From NCBI GenBank assembly GCA_046330455.1, contig JAXLSU010000011.1, positions 74,800 to 138,799 on the forward strand: a stretch of 64,000 bases of DNA. Reading direction: 5' to 3'. Both the position numbers and the translations under genes were made by a program. This stretch comes from CAVQXR01 sp046330455 (GTDB taxonomy: Bacteria; Actinomycetota; Thermoleophilia; Gaiellales; Gaiellaceae). Position 1 is the first letter of the stretch; each line of letters opens with the position of its first letter. Shown in pieces: positions 51,717 to 60,047 of the stretch. The notes below the pieces were generated by a model. The model saw nothing but the letters and a program-made list of their open reading frames with translations, made no database searches and had not been told where the DNA came from.

Positions 51717-52050
51717 CGGTCCTCCCTCAGACGGTAGCACCAGCGGCCGCGAGACCAGGACACCGTCCACTAACCCCACCCTGGCTCGGCTCGCGTCCTC
51801 CCCCGGGGTTCTGTCCCTTCCTCCGCCCAGGCCCGGAATCCCGTCCTCCGCCCGGGCTCAGCTCCCGTCCCCCGGAATCGGCTCCCGTCCTCCGCCGAGC
51901 CTCGCGTCCCGCCCTCCGTCGCGCCTCAGCTCCCGCCCTCCGCCTTGGCTCGAAATCCTGTCCTCCGCCCGGGCCCGGTTCCCGTCTCCCGGAATCGGCT
52001 CCCGTTCTCCACCGCCCGCGCTCGGCCCCTGTCCTCCGTCGAGAGCCCCG
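51717..52050. repeat. Pyrimidine-rich degenerate tandem repeat
   Basis: From about 51781 to 52050 the plus strand is a run of about eleven units of 20-27 bases, roughly CTCGGCTCCCGTCCTCCGCC. One strand is almost free of purine runs. An antisense frame across it gives a low-complexity Arg/Gly peptide and is not credible as a gene. No hairpin or promoter is clear. The remainder (51717-51780) is the upstream region of the stress-like gene. Confidence 0.75.
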
Positions 52051-52120
52051 CTTGTGTTTCATCTCACACGTCGCGACCGGGCCGGCCGCGGCAACAGAGC
52101 GTCGTGGCATGAAACACAAG
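52051..52120. repeat. Perfect 12-bp inverted repeat with 46-bp centre
   Basis: CTTGTGTTTCAT at 52051-52062 is the exact reverse complement of ATGAAACACAAG at 52109-52120. The arms are AT-richer than the surroundings. The left arm begins where the pyrimidine repeat ends. It could be an operator-like site, a cruciform or the ends of a tiny element; no target duplication is obvious. Confidence 0.7.
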
Positions 52121-52250
52121 GACACTTGCGTGGCAGTCTCGGAGCAATCGGGGCACCCTCGTGACGGAGGTGCGCGCCCGGAGTCGGCATCCTCGGGGTG
52201 TGGCGTTCCGGGGGTACGTCGATGTGCGACTCGTGCATACGCTCGGAGCG

Positions 52251-52520
52251 ATGACCGACCTTCCCCACGCCGAGGCGTGGCGGCGGCTCGCCCCGATCGC
52301 CGCCCGGCTCGGGGCCCGCCGGCCGAGCTACCCGTCGGTTCGCCGGGCTCTGCTCGAGCATCGCTACCTGGACGAGCTGCGACGGGCGCGCCGCGAGCTC
52401 CGGGAAGAGCTGCTTGCGGATCTGCTCAGCGGCCGGGTCCCCCATCGCTGGCTCCACGCCGTGATCGTCGGCACGCCCTGGCTCCCGGGCGTCGATCCGT
52501 CTCCGTTCCGGCCGCCGTGA
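52251..52520 (+). CDS. Small helical protein of unknown function
   Basis: An 89-residue frame from ATG at 52251, preceded by CTCGGAGCG. The peptide starts MTDLPHAEAWRRLAPIAARL and has a strongly charged helix (RRARRELREELLADLLSG) followed by a Trp/Pro-rich end (VIVGTPWLPGVDPSPF). An upstream GTG at 52161 would add 30 residues of less typical composition. No family recognised. It converges on the A2-type oxidase operon with 24 bases between stops. Confidence 0.5.
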   Translation: MTDLPHAEAWRRLAPIAARLGARRPSYPSVRRALLEHRYLDELRRARRELREELLADLLSGRVPHRWLHAVIVGTPWLPGVDPSPFRPP

Positions 52521-52544
52521 CGTGCCGGGGCGCGCCCACGCCGC

Positions 52545-53159
52545 TCAGATCACGTAGACCGTGACGTAGACGACGATCCACATCACGTCGACGAAGTGCC
52601 AGTAGATCGCGGGGATCTCGACGCCGTGGAAATGCTGCGACGAGTAGTGGCCACGCACCGAGCGGATGAATGCGTACAGGAGCAGGTTCAGGCCGACGAA
52701 GACGTGGAGGCCGTGCAGGCCGGTCAGGCCGAAGAACGTCGTCGCGAACGCGTTGTCCTTCAGAGACCAGCCGAGCCTCGTGTACTCGAGGCCCTGGATG
52801 ACGATGAACGTGAGTCCGAGCAGGAAGGTCAGCCCGAGACCGCCGATCAGCCCCGCGCGATCGTCCTTGCGGATCGCCGTGGTCGCCCAGTGCACCGTGA
52901 AGCTCGAGCTGACGAGGATGATCGTGTTGACGAGCGCGAGGTAGACGGGAAGGTGGTAGCCCTCGGGCGGCCACGTAGCGCCATGCTCGCCGTCGACACG
53001 AGCGAAGAAGTAGGCAGCGAAGAACGAGCCGAAGAGCATCGCCTCGGACGCGAGGAACAGGTAGATGCCCACCATGAGCGGGTGGGCCCGCGAGCTGTAG
53101 TGCGCCTCGGGCGGATGGTCGCCGTGCCCGTGGGCGTGCACGTCGGCAACGGCGCTCAT
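52545..53159 (-). CDS. ctaE: Cytochrome c oxidase subunit III (A2-type oxidase)
   Basis: A 204-residue membrane protein with five helices, the short bacterial form. Signatures are HPLMVGIYLFLASEAMLFGS, FFAAYFFARV, VIQGLEYTRLGWSLKDNAFA, TTFFGLTGLHGLHVFVGLNL and IPAIYWHFVDVMWIVVYVTV. The Glu and His motifs fit subunit III, which stabilises subunit I. A His-rich N-terminal tail (VHAHGHGDHPPEAH) precedes helix 1. ATGA overlap with the subunit I gene. It is the last gene of the minus-strand operon. Confidence 0.95.
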   Translation of the reverse strand: MSAVADVHAHGHGDHPPEAHYSSRAHPLMVGIYLFLASEAMLFGSFFAAYFFARVDGEHGATWPPEGYHLPVYLALVNTIILVSSSFTVHWATTAIRKDDRAGLIGGLGLTFLLGLTFIVIQGLEYTRLGWSLKDNAFATTFFGLTGLHGLHVFVGLNLLLYAFIRSVRGHYSSQHFHGVEIPAIYWHFVDVMWIVVYVTVYVI

Positions 53160-55126
53160 CAGTGGTGCGCCCCGACCCGTTGCGGCTCGGGAACCGCCGC
53201 TCCCTCCTCGGGGAAGATCGCATGCCGCGCCCCGGGGATCCCGTACTCGTAGGGACCGCCGATCACGGTCGGGAGCCGGTCGAAGTTGAACTTGGGCGGC
53301 GGCGAGGGCACGAGCCATTCGATCGTGAGCGCCCGCCACGGATTGGACGGTGCCGGCTCGCCGCGCCGCCAGCTCACGATGAAGTTGTAGAAGAAGACGA
53401 GGGTCGCGAAGCCGAGGATGAAGCTCCCGATCGTGCTGACCATGTTCCAGTCGCCGAACACCGGGTCGTAGTCGGCGACCCGGCGCGGCATCCCGCGCAG
53501 CCCGATGTAGTGCTGCGGGAAGAAGGTGAGGTTGAAGCCCACGAACGTGAGGAAGAAGTGCAGCTTCCCGAGCGTCTCGTTGTACATCTTCCCGGTCATC
53601 TTCGGGAACCAGAAGTACGCGCCGGCGAAGATCGTGAACACGGAGCCGCCGAACAGCACGTAGTGGATGTGCGCCACGACGAAGTACGTGTCGCTCGCAT
53701 GCTGATCGATCGTGACCGAGCCGAGGTAGATGCCCGACAGGCCGCCGATCACGAACATCGAGATGAACCCGACCGCCCAGAGCATGGGTGTCTTGAACTT
53801 GATCCGCCCCTCCCAGAGCGTCGCCAGCCAGCTGAAGATCTTGATGCCGGTCGGAACCGCGATCAGGAGCGTCGTCACCATCATCGGGATCCGCAGCCAG
53901 GGCGCCATTCCGGCCACGAACATGTGGTGCGCCCACACGGAGAAGCCGAGGATCAGGATGCCGACGAGCGACATCGCCATCAGCCGGTACCCGAACACCG
54001 GTTTGCGGGCAAAGGCCGCTATGACCTCCGAGATGATCCCGAAGCCGGGCAGGATCATGATGTAGACGGCCGGGTGTGAGTAGAACCAGAAGATGTGCTG
54101 GTAGCCGACCACGTAGCCACCACCGGCCGGGTCGAAGAAGTTCGCGTGCAGGACCCGGTCGAGCATGAGCATGAACTGCGAGCCGGCGATGAACGGCGTC
54201 GCGAGCACGACGAGCAGCGAGGTCGTGAAGTTCGCCCAGACGAGCAGCGGCATCCGCCAGAACGTCATGCCCGGCGCTCGCATCGTGATGATCGTGACGA
54301 GGAAGTTGAGCGCGGTCAGGATCGAGGAGGCGCCGGCCCACTGCACGCCCATCTGGAACATCAGGTTCCCGACCGGGTTGACCTGGGACAGCGGCGGGTA
54401 GTTCGTCCAGCCGGCCGCATAGTCCCCTCCCGGCAGCAGGAAGCCGGCGAGCATGATCGAGCCGGCGATCGGGAGAAGCCAGAACGAGACGGCGTTCAGA
54501 CGCGGGAACGCCATGTCCGGCGCACCGATCATGAGCGGGATCACGTAGTTGCCGAACCCGGCAAAGACCGGGACGATGAAGAGGAAGATCATCAGCCCCG
54601 CGTGGACCGAGAACAGGCTGTTGAACGCCTGTGTGTCGACGAACTGCATCCCCGGTTGCGCGAGCTCGGCGCGCATGAACAGTGCCATCAGGCCGGCGAT
54701 GCCGAAGAACACGAACGTCGTCGCCACGTACTGGACGCCGATCACCTTGTGGTCGGTGTTGACGCGAAGGTAGTCCTTCCAGGAGTCCGCGCCGTGCGAC
54801 GAATGATCCTCCGGACGGGTCTTCCGGCCCGAGATCCAGTAGGCCCAGTAGTCGAAGGCGCCCATGCCGGCGAGGAAGCCGAGCGGGACGAAGATCGTCC
54901 AGAACGTCAGCAGCACCGCGAGATCCCACACGGGCTCCGACGCGAACGTGTCGCGACCGAGCCAGCGGAACAGGCAGACGAGGCCGGTGACGACGCCGAA
55001 CGTGAGGGACGTGACCCAGGCCGCGCGCAGCCAGCCCGGCTTCGTGAGCCGCCTCAGACCGCGCGGCGGCGCCTTCGGCGGAGCCTCGTGATGCTCGACG
55101 TGCCCGTGCTCCAGAACGGTCGCCAT
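53159..55126 (-). CDS. ctaD: Cytochrome c oxidase subunit I (A2-type haem-copper oxidase)
   Basis: A 655-residue catalytic subunit. Two extra N-terminal helices (about 34-95) precede the 12-helix core. Core motifs are VHAGLMIFLFIVPVFAGFGN, FWFYSHPAVYIMILPGFGII, WAHHMFVAGM and VAHIHYVLFGG. The helix VI motif reads YSHPAVY: the D-channel Glu is replaced by Ala and the Tyr-Ser pair is present, the hallmark of A2-type oxidases. It therefore differs from the A1-type subunit at 129-1769. The C-terminal tail is soluble and Pro-rich. ATG start 7 bases after subunit II. Confidence 0.96.
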   Translation of the reverse strand: MATVLEHGHVEHHEAPPKAPPRGLRRLTKPGWLRAAWVTSLTFGVVTGLVCLFRWLGRDTFASEPVWDLAVLLTFWTIFVPLGFLAGMGAFDYWAYWISGRKTRPEDHSSHGADSWKDYLRVNTDHKVIGVQYVATTFVFFGIAGLMALFMRAELAQPGMQFVDTQAFNSLFSVHAGLMIFLFIVPVFAGFGNYVIPLMIGAPDMAFPRLNAVSFWLLPIAGSIMLAGFLLPGGDYAAGWTNYPPLSQVNPVGNLMFQMGVQWAGASSILTALNFLVTIITMRAPGMTFWRMPLLVWANFTTSLLVVLATPFIAGSQFMLMLDRVLHANFFDPAGGGYVVGYQHIFWFYSHPAVYIMILPGFGIISEVIAAFARKPVFGYRLMAMSLVGILILGFSVWAHHMFVAGMAPWLRIPMMVTTLLIAVPTGIKIFSWLATLWEGRIKFKTPMLWAVGFISMFVIGGLSGIYLGSVTIDQHASDTYFVVAHIHYVLFGGSVFTIFAGAYFWFPKMTGKMYNETLGKLHFFLTFVGFNLTFFPQHYIGLRGMPRRVADYDPVFGDWNMVSTIGSFILGFATLVFFYNFIVSWRRGEPAPSNPWRALTIEWLVPSPPPKFNFDRLPTVIGGPYEYGIPGARHAIFPEEGAAVPEPQRVGAHH

Positions 55127-55133
55127 CGTCCCC

Positions 55134-55943
55134 CTACCCGTTGCTCCCGATCACCTTATCGGGGCCGGCCGCCGCAGCGCTAGCGCCCGTGTCCGTGCTG
55201 GCGCCCGTGTCCGTCGTACCCGTATCGCCTTTGCCCCCCGCCTTCTGCTCGGCGAGCCACGCCTTGTACTCGTCCGGCGTCTGGACGATCACCTTGCTGC
55301 GCATCGTCGAGTGCCCGAGCCCGCAGAGCTCGGTGCAGACGATCGGGAACTCACCGACCTTCGTGGGCGTGATCAGGACGTGCTGGACGGTGCCGGGGAC
55401 CACGTCCTGCTTGATCGACCACTCGGGCACCCAGAACGAGTGGATCACGTCCGGCGACTCGAGCCGCAGCTCGATCGGCGTGCCGACGGGCACGTGGAGC
55501 TCTCCCACGTAGGCGTCCCCGAGCTCGGGGTACCGGAACTCCCAGGCGAACTGCCAGCCCTTCACGTTGATCACCGGGCGCCCCTCGGCGTTGGCCTCGT
55601 TCTTCACGAGCACGACCGCGCTGAACACGGCGATCACGATCACGAGCGCCGTCGGGATCGCCGTCCACACGATCTCGAGCCGCGTGTTGCCGTGGATCGG
55701 CTTCCCGTCCTCCTCGTCGTCGTCGGGCACCCTGAACTTGATGAACGCGTACACCGAGACCGCCGCGACGATCGCGAAGATGACGAGGCAGATGATCGAG
55801 ACGAGGACGTAGAGGTCGTGGATCCGGTCGGCCTCCCGGGCCCCGGACTCGGGCAGCCAGTCGATCCAGAACGCGATGGCGAACGAGATCGCGCCGATGA
55901 CGACGGACAGCCCGAGCAGCTGGAGTATCAGGCCCTTGCGCAC
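55134..55943 (-). CDS. ctaC: Cytochrome c oxidase subunit II (A2-type oxidase)
   Basis: A 269-residue protein with two N-terminal helices (about 5-28 and 45-70) and a cupredoxin domain with the CuA site: HSFWVPEWSIKQDVVPG and IVCTELCGLGHSTMRSKVIV, supplying both Cys, both His and Met. Upstream lies GWQFAWEFRYPE, the aromatic electron-entry patch. The C-terminus is a low-complexity Thr/Gly/Asp tail (DTGTTDTGASTDTGAS) and not a fused cytochrome c, unlike what is inferred for the first operon. GTG start. It is the first gene of the minus-strand coxB-ctaD-ctaE operon. Confidence 0.95.
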   Translation of the reverse strand: MRKGLILQLLGLSVVIGAISFAIAFWIDWLPESGAREADRIHDLYVLVSIICLVIFAIVAAVSVYAFIKFRVPDDDEEDGKPIHGNTRLEIVWTAIPTALVIVIAVFSAVVLVKNEANAEGRPVINVKGWQFAWEFRYPELGDAYVGELHVPVGTPIELRLESPDVIHSFWVPEWSIKQDVVPGTVQHVLITPTKVGEFPIVCTELCGLGHSTMRSKVIVQTPDEYKAWLAEQKAGGKGDTGTTDTGASTDTGASAAAAGPDKVIGSNG

Positions 55944-56021
55944 GTGGTTCTCTCGCCGACCGCTGGATCGCGAACGGCAGAAGCCTACTCGCCCTGACGG
56001 CCGTGAGACAACAGGGAACCG

Positions 56022-57221
56022 TCAGCGGGCCCGGGTCGAGGCGGCGGCCTGCGGCAGGCTGAGCTCGCGGATCGCCGGGAGCGCCGCGAGCGCGGCGAGC
56101 CAGAGCCCGACCGCGACTGCGAACCCGAGCTGACCGTCGCTCGGCAGCGAGAACGAGAGGCCGACGAGGGGCGTGCCCGCCACGATCACGAGGTTCGCCG
56201 ACATGTTCACGACCGCGATCGCGACGGCGGGCGCATCCGGCCTGATCCGGGCCGCGACCGTGAACGCCGCGGCGAACGGGATGCCCGAGGCGAGGCCGAG
56301 CACGAGCGCGCCGACGAGCGACACGCCGACCGTGCCCGCGAGCGCGAGCAGCCCCGTGCCGAGGGCGCTGAGCGCGAAGCTCGTCCCGAGAATCGGTCGA
56401 AGTCGAGCCGGATAGCGACGGGCGAGCCAGCCGCCGAGGGGCCGGCTCACGATCCCGCCGGCGAGGATCAGCGAGCCGACGAGGCCCGCCGTTCCCTGCT
56501 CGTAGCCGCCGGCCCGCGTGAGCAGCGACACGACCCAGTTGCTGAGGACGACGGCGAGCCCGAACGACGCCATGTAGACGACGCAGAGGCGGTACAGCCG
56601 CCCGTCGCGGAGCACGGACGGGCCGTCGCCGCTCGCACGCGAGACGGGCCGGGACCTGGTCGCGTCGGACGGACCGACGAGGAGCACGGCGAACGCGAGC
56701 AGCAGCACCACGAGCATCGACATGTAGGCAGCTCGCCAGGCGAGCCAGTCGTCGAGCTGGGGGACGATCGCGAGGGCGAACCCGCCGGCCGAGAGCGCGA
56801 CCCCGCCGAAGATCCCCTGCGCGAACGGCGAGCCGCCGTGGGAGCGTACGTACTCGATCCCCGAGACGAAGCAGAGCGCGGAGCCGATCCCGCTCACCGC
56901 GCGCATCGAGATCGCGAGCGCCGGATCGGGGGCGATCAACGCCAGGGCGTTCGGGATCGCCATCACCGTCAGCCCGATGAACGCCCCGCGACGCGCTCCG
57001 AGCCGGTCGACGAGCTTGCCCGCCGGAACCTGCATCGTGGCGTGGACGACGAACAGCGCGGTCGTGAACAGCCCGACCGTCGCGAGCGCCACACCGTAGT
57101 CGACGGCCATCGAATCGGCGATCGCGCCGACGTTCGCGATCGTCCACCCGGCGCCGAGCCCCACGGCACAGCCTCCGATCGTCGCCCGCCGCGTCGCCGA
57201 CGGCCCACCTGCGGCCGTCAC
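56022..57221 (-). CDS. Major facilitator superfamily transporter
   Basis: A 399-residue protein with 12 predicted helices. Between helices 2 and 3 is the MFS motif GKLVDRLGARRGAFIGLTVM, repeated in the second half as GGWLARRYPARLRPILG. AIVPQLDDWLAWRAAYMSML is another typical segment. The order resembles CynX/NNP-like transporters; the substrate is not evident. GTG start at 57221, 2 bases after the oxidoreductase stop, so it ends the amidase-oxidoreductase-MFS unit, which suggests uptake of the compound they metabolise. Confidence 0.88.
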   Translation of the reverse strand: MTAAGGPSATRRATIGGCAVGLGAGWTIANVGAIADSMAVDYGVALATVGLFTTALFVVHATMQVPAGKLVDRLGARRGAFIGLTVMAIPNALALIAPDPALAISMRAVSGIGSALCFVSGIEYVRSHGGSPFAQGIFGGVALSAGGFALAIVPQLDDWLAWRAAYMSMLVVLLLAFAVLLVGPSDATRSRPVSRASGDGPSVLRDGRLYRLCVVYMASFGLAVVLSNWVVSLLTRAGGYEQGTAGLVGSLILAGGIVSRPLGGWLARRYPARLRPILGTSFALSALGTGLLALAGTVGVSLVGALVLGLASGIPFAAAFTVAARIRPDAPAVAIAVVNMSANLVIVAGTPLVGLSFSLPSDGQLGFAVAVGLWLAALAALPAIRELSLPQAAASTRAR

Positions 57222-57223
57222 GT

Positions 57224-58192
57224 CTACAGGACGAGCACGAGCTTCGTCGCGGCGCCCGCGGCCTGGCGCTGCCAGGCCTCCACCCCTCGCTCGAGCGGCA
57301 CGCGCTCGAGCTCGAGCCGGAGACGCCCCGCCGCCGCATGCTCGACGAGTGTCCGGTAGCCCTCGGCGAGCACGTCGTGCGGGACGCGCAGGTTCGTGTA
57401 CCCGAGCAGGTCGAGCGCCTTCCCGCGGACGAGACCCGACGGGATCGCCGCCTCCGCGCCCGCCGCCTGCCCGATCTGGACGATCCGCGCGCCCGGAGCG
57501 GCCGCCTTCATCGCGGCGACGACGGGCTCACCCCAGAGCGGGTCGATGACGAGCGTCGGACCCTCGCCGCCGCACGCCTCGCGCAGCGCCCCGGCGAGAT
57601 CCTCGTGCGCCCCGAGCCTGACCGCCGCGTCGGCCCCGGCACCGATTGCGCGCGCGAGACCGTCCGCGCGGCGACCGGCCGCCACGACGCGGCCCGCCCC
57701 GAGGAGGCGGGCCGCCTGGACGGCGACGAGGCCGAGCGTGCCCGTCGCACCGAGCACGAGCACCGTCTCGCCCGCCCCGACCTGGCCGCGCCAGTCGAGC
57801 GGAAGCCACGCCGCCACGCCGGCGATCCCGAGGGCAGCCGCCAGCGCAGGATCCGCGCCCTCGGGCACGGCGACGAGGCCATCCTCGCGGGCGGCGACGA
57901 GCTCTGCGAACGTCCCGTCACGGCGAACGCCGAGACCCTGCATTCCCGTCCACACGAGCGTTCCCGGCTCGAAGCGAGCGCCCGACACGATCCTGCCCAC
58001 GGCCTCCGCTCCGGCAACGTAGGGGACGCGCGGTGCTCCGGCGAAGAAGCTCCCGGACGCGACCGAGAGGTCGACCGGGTTGATCGCGGCGGCCACGACC
58101 TCGACGAGCGCCTCGCCCTCGGCCGGCGCCGGCTCGGCGGCGTCACGTAGCTCCGGCGGCGAGCCGAGAGCGGTCACGACGAGCGCGCGCAT
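57224..58192 (-). CDS. Zinc-independent alcohol dehydrogenase / quinone oxidoreductase-like protein
   Basis: A 322-residue MDR-family protein. The N-terminal GroES-like domain has AAINPVDLSVASGSFF and VPYVAGAEAVGRIV. The Rossmann domain has TVLVLGATGTLGLVAVQAAR and LVIDPLWGEPVVAAM. No Cys/His set for catalytic zinc is present, so quinone or enal reduction with NAD(P)H is likelier than alcohol oxidation. ATG at 58192 overlaps the amidase stop (ATGA), so it is coupled to the amidase. Confidence 0.9.
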   Translation of the reverse strand: MRALVVTALGSPPELRDAAEPAPAEGEALVEVVAAAINPVDLSVASGSFFAGAPRVPYVAGAEAVGRIVSGARFEPGTLVWTGMQGLGVRRDGTFAELVAAREDGLVAVPEGADPALAAALGIAGVAAWLPLDWRGQVGAGETVLVLGATGTLGLVAVQAARLLGAGRVVAAGRRADGLARAIGAGADAAVRLGAHEDLAGALREACGGEGPTLVIDPLWGEPVVAAMKAAAPGARIVQIGQAAGAEAAIPSGLVRGKALDLLGYTNLRVPHDVLAEGYRTLVEHAAAGRLRLELERVPLERGVEAWQRQAAGAATKLVLVL

Positions 58193-59604
58193 CAGGCGGC
58201 CGCTCCGGACGTCGCGAGCGCGGGGCGCCGCTCGTGCCAGTCGGTCAGCTGCTGGTAGGCATGGGCGGCACGAAGGGCAACGGACTCGCCGAAGCGGGGC
58301 CCGACGAGCGCCAGGCCGACCGGCAGCCCGGCGACGAACCCGGCCGGAACCGAGACGACGGGCGCACCGACGCAGCTCCACGGCGAGTTGTACGGGATGA
58401 GCGTGAGCCGGTAGAGGATTCGCTCGCCGCCGCCGAGCTCGACGGTGTCCTCGCCGATCCTCGGCGGGAGCACGGGCAGCGTCGGGGCGGCGAGCAGGTC
58501 GACGCCGTCCATGGTGCGCCGGAACGCCTCGTGGGCGAGACGCCGCCCCCGCTGCCCGAGGACGTACGCGGTCGGAGGAAGAAAGAGGCCGGTGAGCAGA
58601 CGCGCGCGGACGTCCTCGCCGTAGTCGGGCAGGCGCTCCCTGAGCCACTCCCGGTGCACGGTCGCGGCCTCCACGAACTGCATGGCCTGCTGGATCGCGC
58701 CGAAGTGCTCGAGCCCGTCGATCGCGACATCGACCAGCACCGCCCCGGCCGACCGGAGCTCGGCGAGCGCACCCTCGAGCGCTACCCCGATCCGCGGATC
58801 GAGGAGCTCCGACTCGAAGAGGGCCCGGACGACGCCGATGCGCAGCCCGGCAACGCCGCGCCCGAGCTCGTCGACATAGGCCGGCACCGGCGCGGCCTCG
58901 GTCGTCGGATCGCCCGGATCGTGGCCGGCGATCACTTGGAGGATGAGCGCGCAGTCCTCGGCCGAGCGGGCGATCGGGCCGACCGTGTCGAACAGCCAGG
59001 CGACGGGAACGACGCCCCGGTTCGACACGCGCCCCCAGCTCGGACGCACGCCGGTGACCCCGTTGAAGCACGAGGGAATCCGGATCGAGCCGGCGGTGTC
59101 CGTCCCGAGCGTTCCGGCGGCGAGGTCGGCGACAGCACAGGCGCCGCTGCCCCCGCTCGAGCCGCCGCAGATCCGATCGAGATCCCAGGGGTTGTGGGCG
59201 GGACCGGGGAACGGGCTCGTCGTCATCGCCCCGTACGCGAACTCGTGGGTGTTCAGCTTCCCGACGATCACCGCGCCCGCGGCGTGGAGTCGCTCGACGA
59301 CGTCCGCGTCGGCCCGGGGTACGTTCTCGCGCCCGAGCACCCGGGAGCCCGCCGTGGTCGGCACGCCGGCGACGTCGATGACGTCCTTGAGCGCGATCGG
59401 GACTCCCCAGAGCGGGGAGTCGGCCCCGGGTGGGCCGGAGCGCTCGAGCGCATCGGCCCGTGCGAGCGCCTCGTCTCCCAGCACCGTCACGTACGAGTTC
59501 AGGGCGGGGTCGAGCGCCTCGATCCGGTCGAGGTAGTCCTGGACGGCCTCGCGCGGGGACAGCTGGCGCGCGCGCAGCCGCCGGGCGAGGTCGGCCGCGC
59601 CCAT
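58192..59604 (-). CDS. Amidase-signature hydrolase (AtzE/GatA-like)
   Basis: A 470-residue amidase-signature enzyme. The catalytic Ser-cisSer-Lys triad is visible: Lys in PIALKDVIDVAGVPT, cis-Ser in CGGSSGGSGACAVADLAAGT, and nucleophile Ser in GTDTAGSIRIPSCFNGVTG. It hydrolyses an amide or carbamate; the substrate is not known. It is not GatA of the transamidosome by context, since gatB is absent. A 62-residue protein encoded just upstream, with overlapping stop and start, resembles the small AtzG/GatC partners. ATG start. Confidence 0.92.
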   Translation of the reverse strand: MGAADLARRLRARQLSPREAVQDYLDRIEALDPALNSYVTVLGDEALARADALERSGPPGADSPLWGVPIALKDVIDVAGVPTTAGSRVLGRENVPRADADVVERLHAAGAVIVGKLNTHEFAYGAMTTSPFPGPAHNPWDLDRICGGSSGGSGACAVADLAAGTLGTDTAGSIRIPSCFNGVTGVRPSWGRVSNRGVVPVAWLFDTVGPIARSAEDCALILQVIAGHDPGDPTTEAAPVPAYVDELGRGVAGLRIGVVRALFESELLDPRIGVALEGALAELRSAGAVLVDVAIDGLEHFGAIQQAMQFVEAATVHREWLRERLPDYGEDVRARLLTGLFLPPTAYVLGQRGRRLAHEAFRRTMDGVDLLAAPTLPVLPPRIGEDTVELGGGERILYRLTLIPYNSPWSCVGAPVVSVPAGFVAGLPVGLALVGPRFGESVALRAAHAYQQLTDWHERRPALATSGAAA

Positions 59605-59792
59605 CAGGCGAGCGGGAGGTAGAGCCCGGCCGGCACGGTCTCCTGCGGCACGAGCGCTTCGAGCTGCTCGAACTGGGGGAAGAGGACGGTCAGAAACGCC
59701 TGGACACGCTCGAGGTCGTCGTCGGTCGGCTGCACGCCCAGGGCGGCTGCCTGCTCGCGGAGCAGCTCCAGCGAGGGGACCTCGTACGGCAT
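59604..59792 (-). CDS. Small AtzG/GatC-like partner of the amidase
   Basis: A 62-residue, mostly helical acidic protein: LELLREQAAALGVQPTDDDL, ERVQAFLTVLFPQFEQLEAL, then an extended tail VPAGLYLPLA. The size, the helix-helix-tail layout and the position directly before an amidase match the AtzG type (DUF4089-like), whose members wrap round and stabilise their amidase, much as GatC does for GatA. Identification is by context and pattern. Its stop overlaps the amidase start. ATG start. Confidence 0.6.
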   Translation of the reverse strand: MPYEVPSLELLREQAAALGVQPTDDDLERVQAFLTVLFPQFEQLEALVPQETVPAGLYLPLA

Positions 59793-59828
59793 CGTCGCCA
59801 GAGCCTATCTCAGTACACTCCCGGAGCG

Positions 59829-60044
59829 ATGCCGATCTACGAGTACCGCTGCGGGGACTGTGAGCAGCAGTTCGAGGAGTACCTCGCGGCCTCGACCGCG
59901 CCCGTCCCGACCTGCCCCGCGTGCAGCTCGGCGAAGGTCGAACGGCTCTGGTCGTCCTTCGCGACCGAGTGGAAGCCGAGCAGCGTCAACTGGCACCGCG
60001 TCGGCTCGAGCTGGGGCACGAAGCCTCCGAAGAAGAACTTCTAG
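59829..60044 (+). CDS. FmdB-family zinc-ribbon protein
   Basis: A 71-residue protein with the FmdB/CxxC_CxxC_SSSS pattern: MPIYEYRCGDCEQQFEEYLA gives the first CxxC and CPACSSAKVERLWSSF the second. A polar tail ends KPPKKNF. Such proteins are called putative regulators, but the function is unproven. ATG start. It is divergent from the amidase unit with a 36-base gap and is followed by the FAD oxidoreductase after 3 bases. Confidence 0.88.
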   Translation: MPIYEYRCGDCEQQFEEYLAASTAPVPTCPACSSAKVERLWSSFATEWKPSSVNWHRVGSSWGTKPPKKNF

Positions 60045-60047
60045 CCG

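Noticed and set aside
51727..52125. 132-codon minus-strand frame giving an Arg/Gly-rich protein over the pyrimidine tract.
   Set aside because: Its content is only the translated tandem repeat and it overlaps the inverted repeat; no family-like features.
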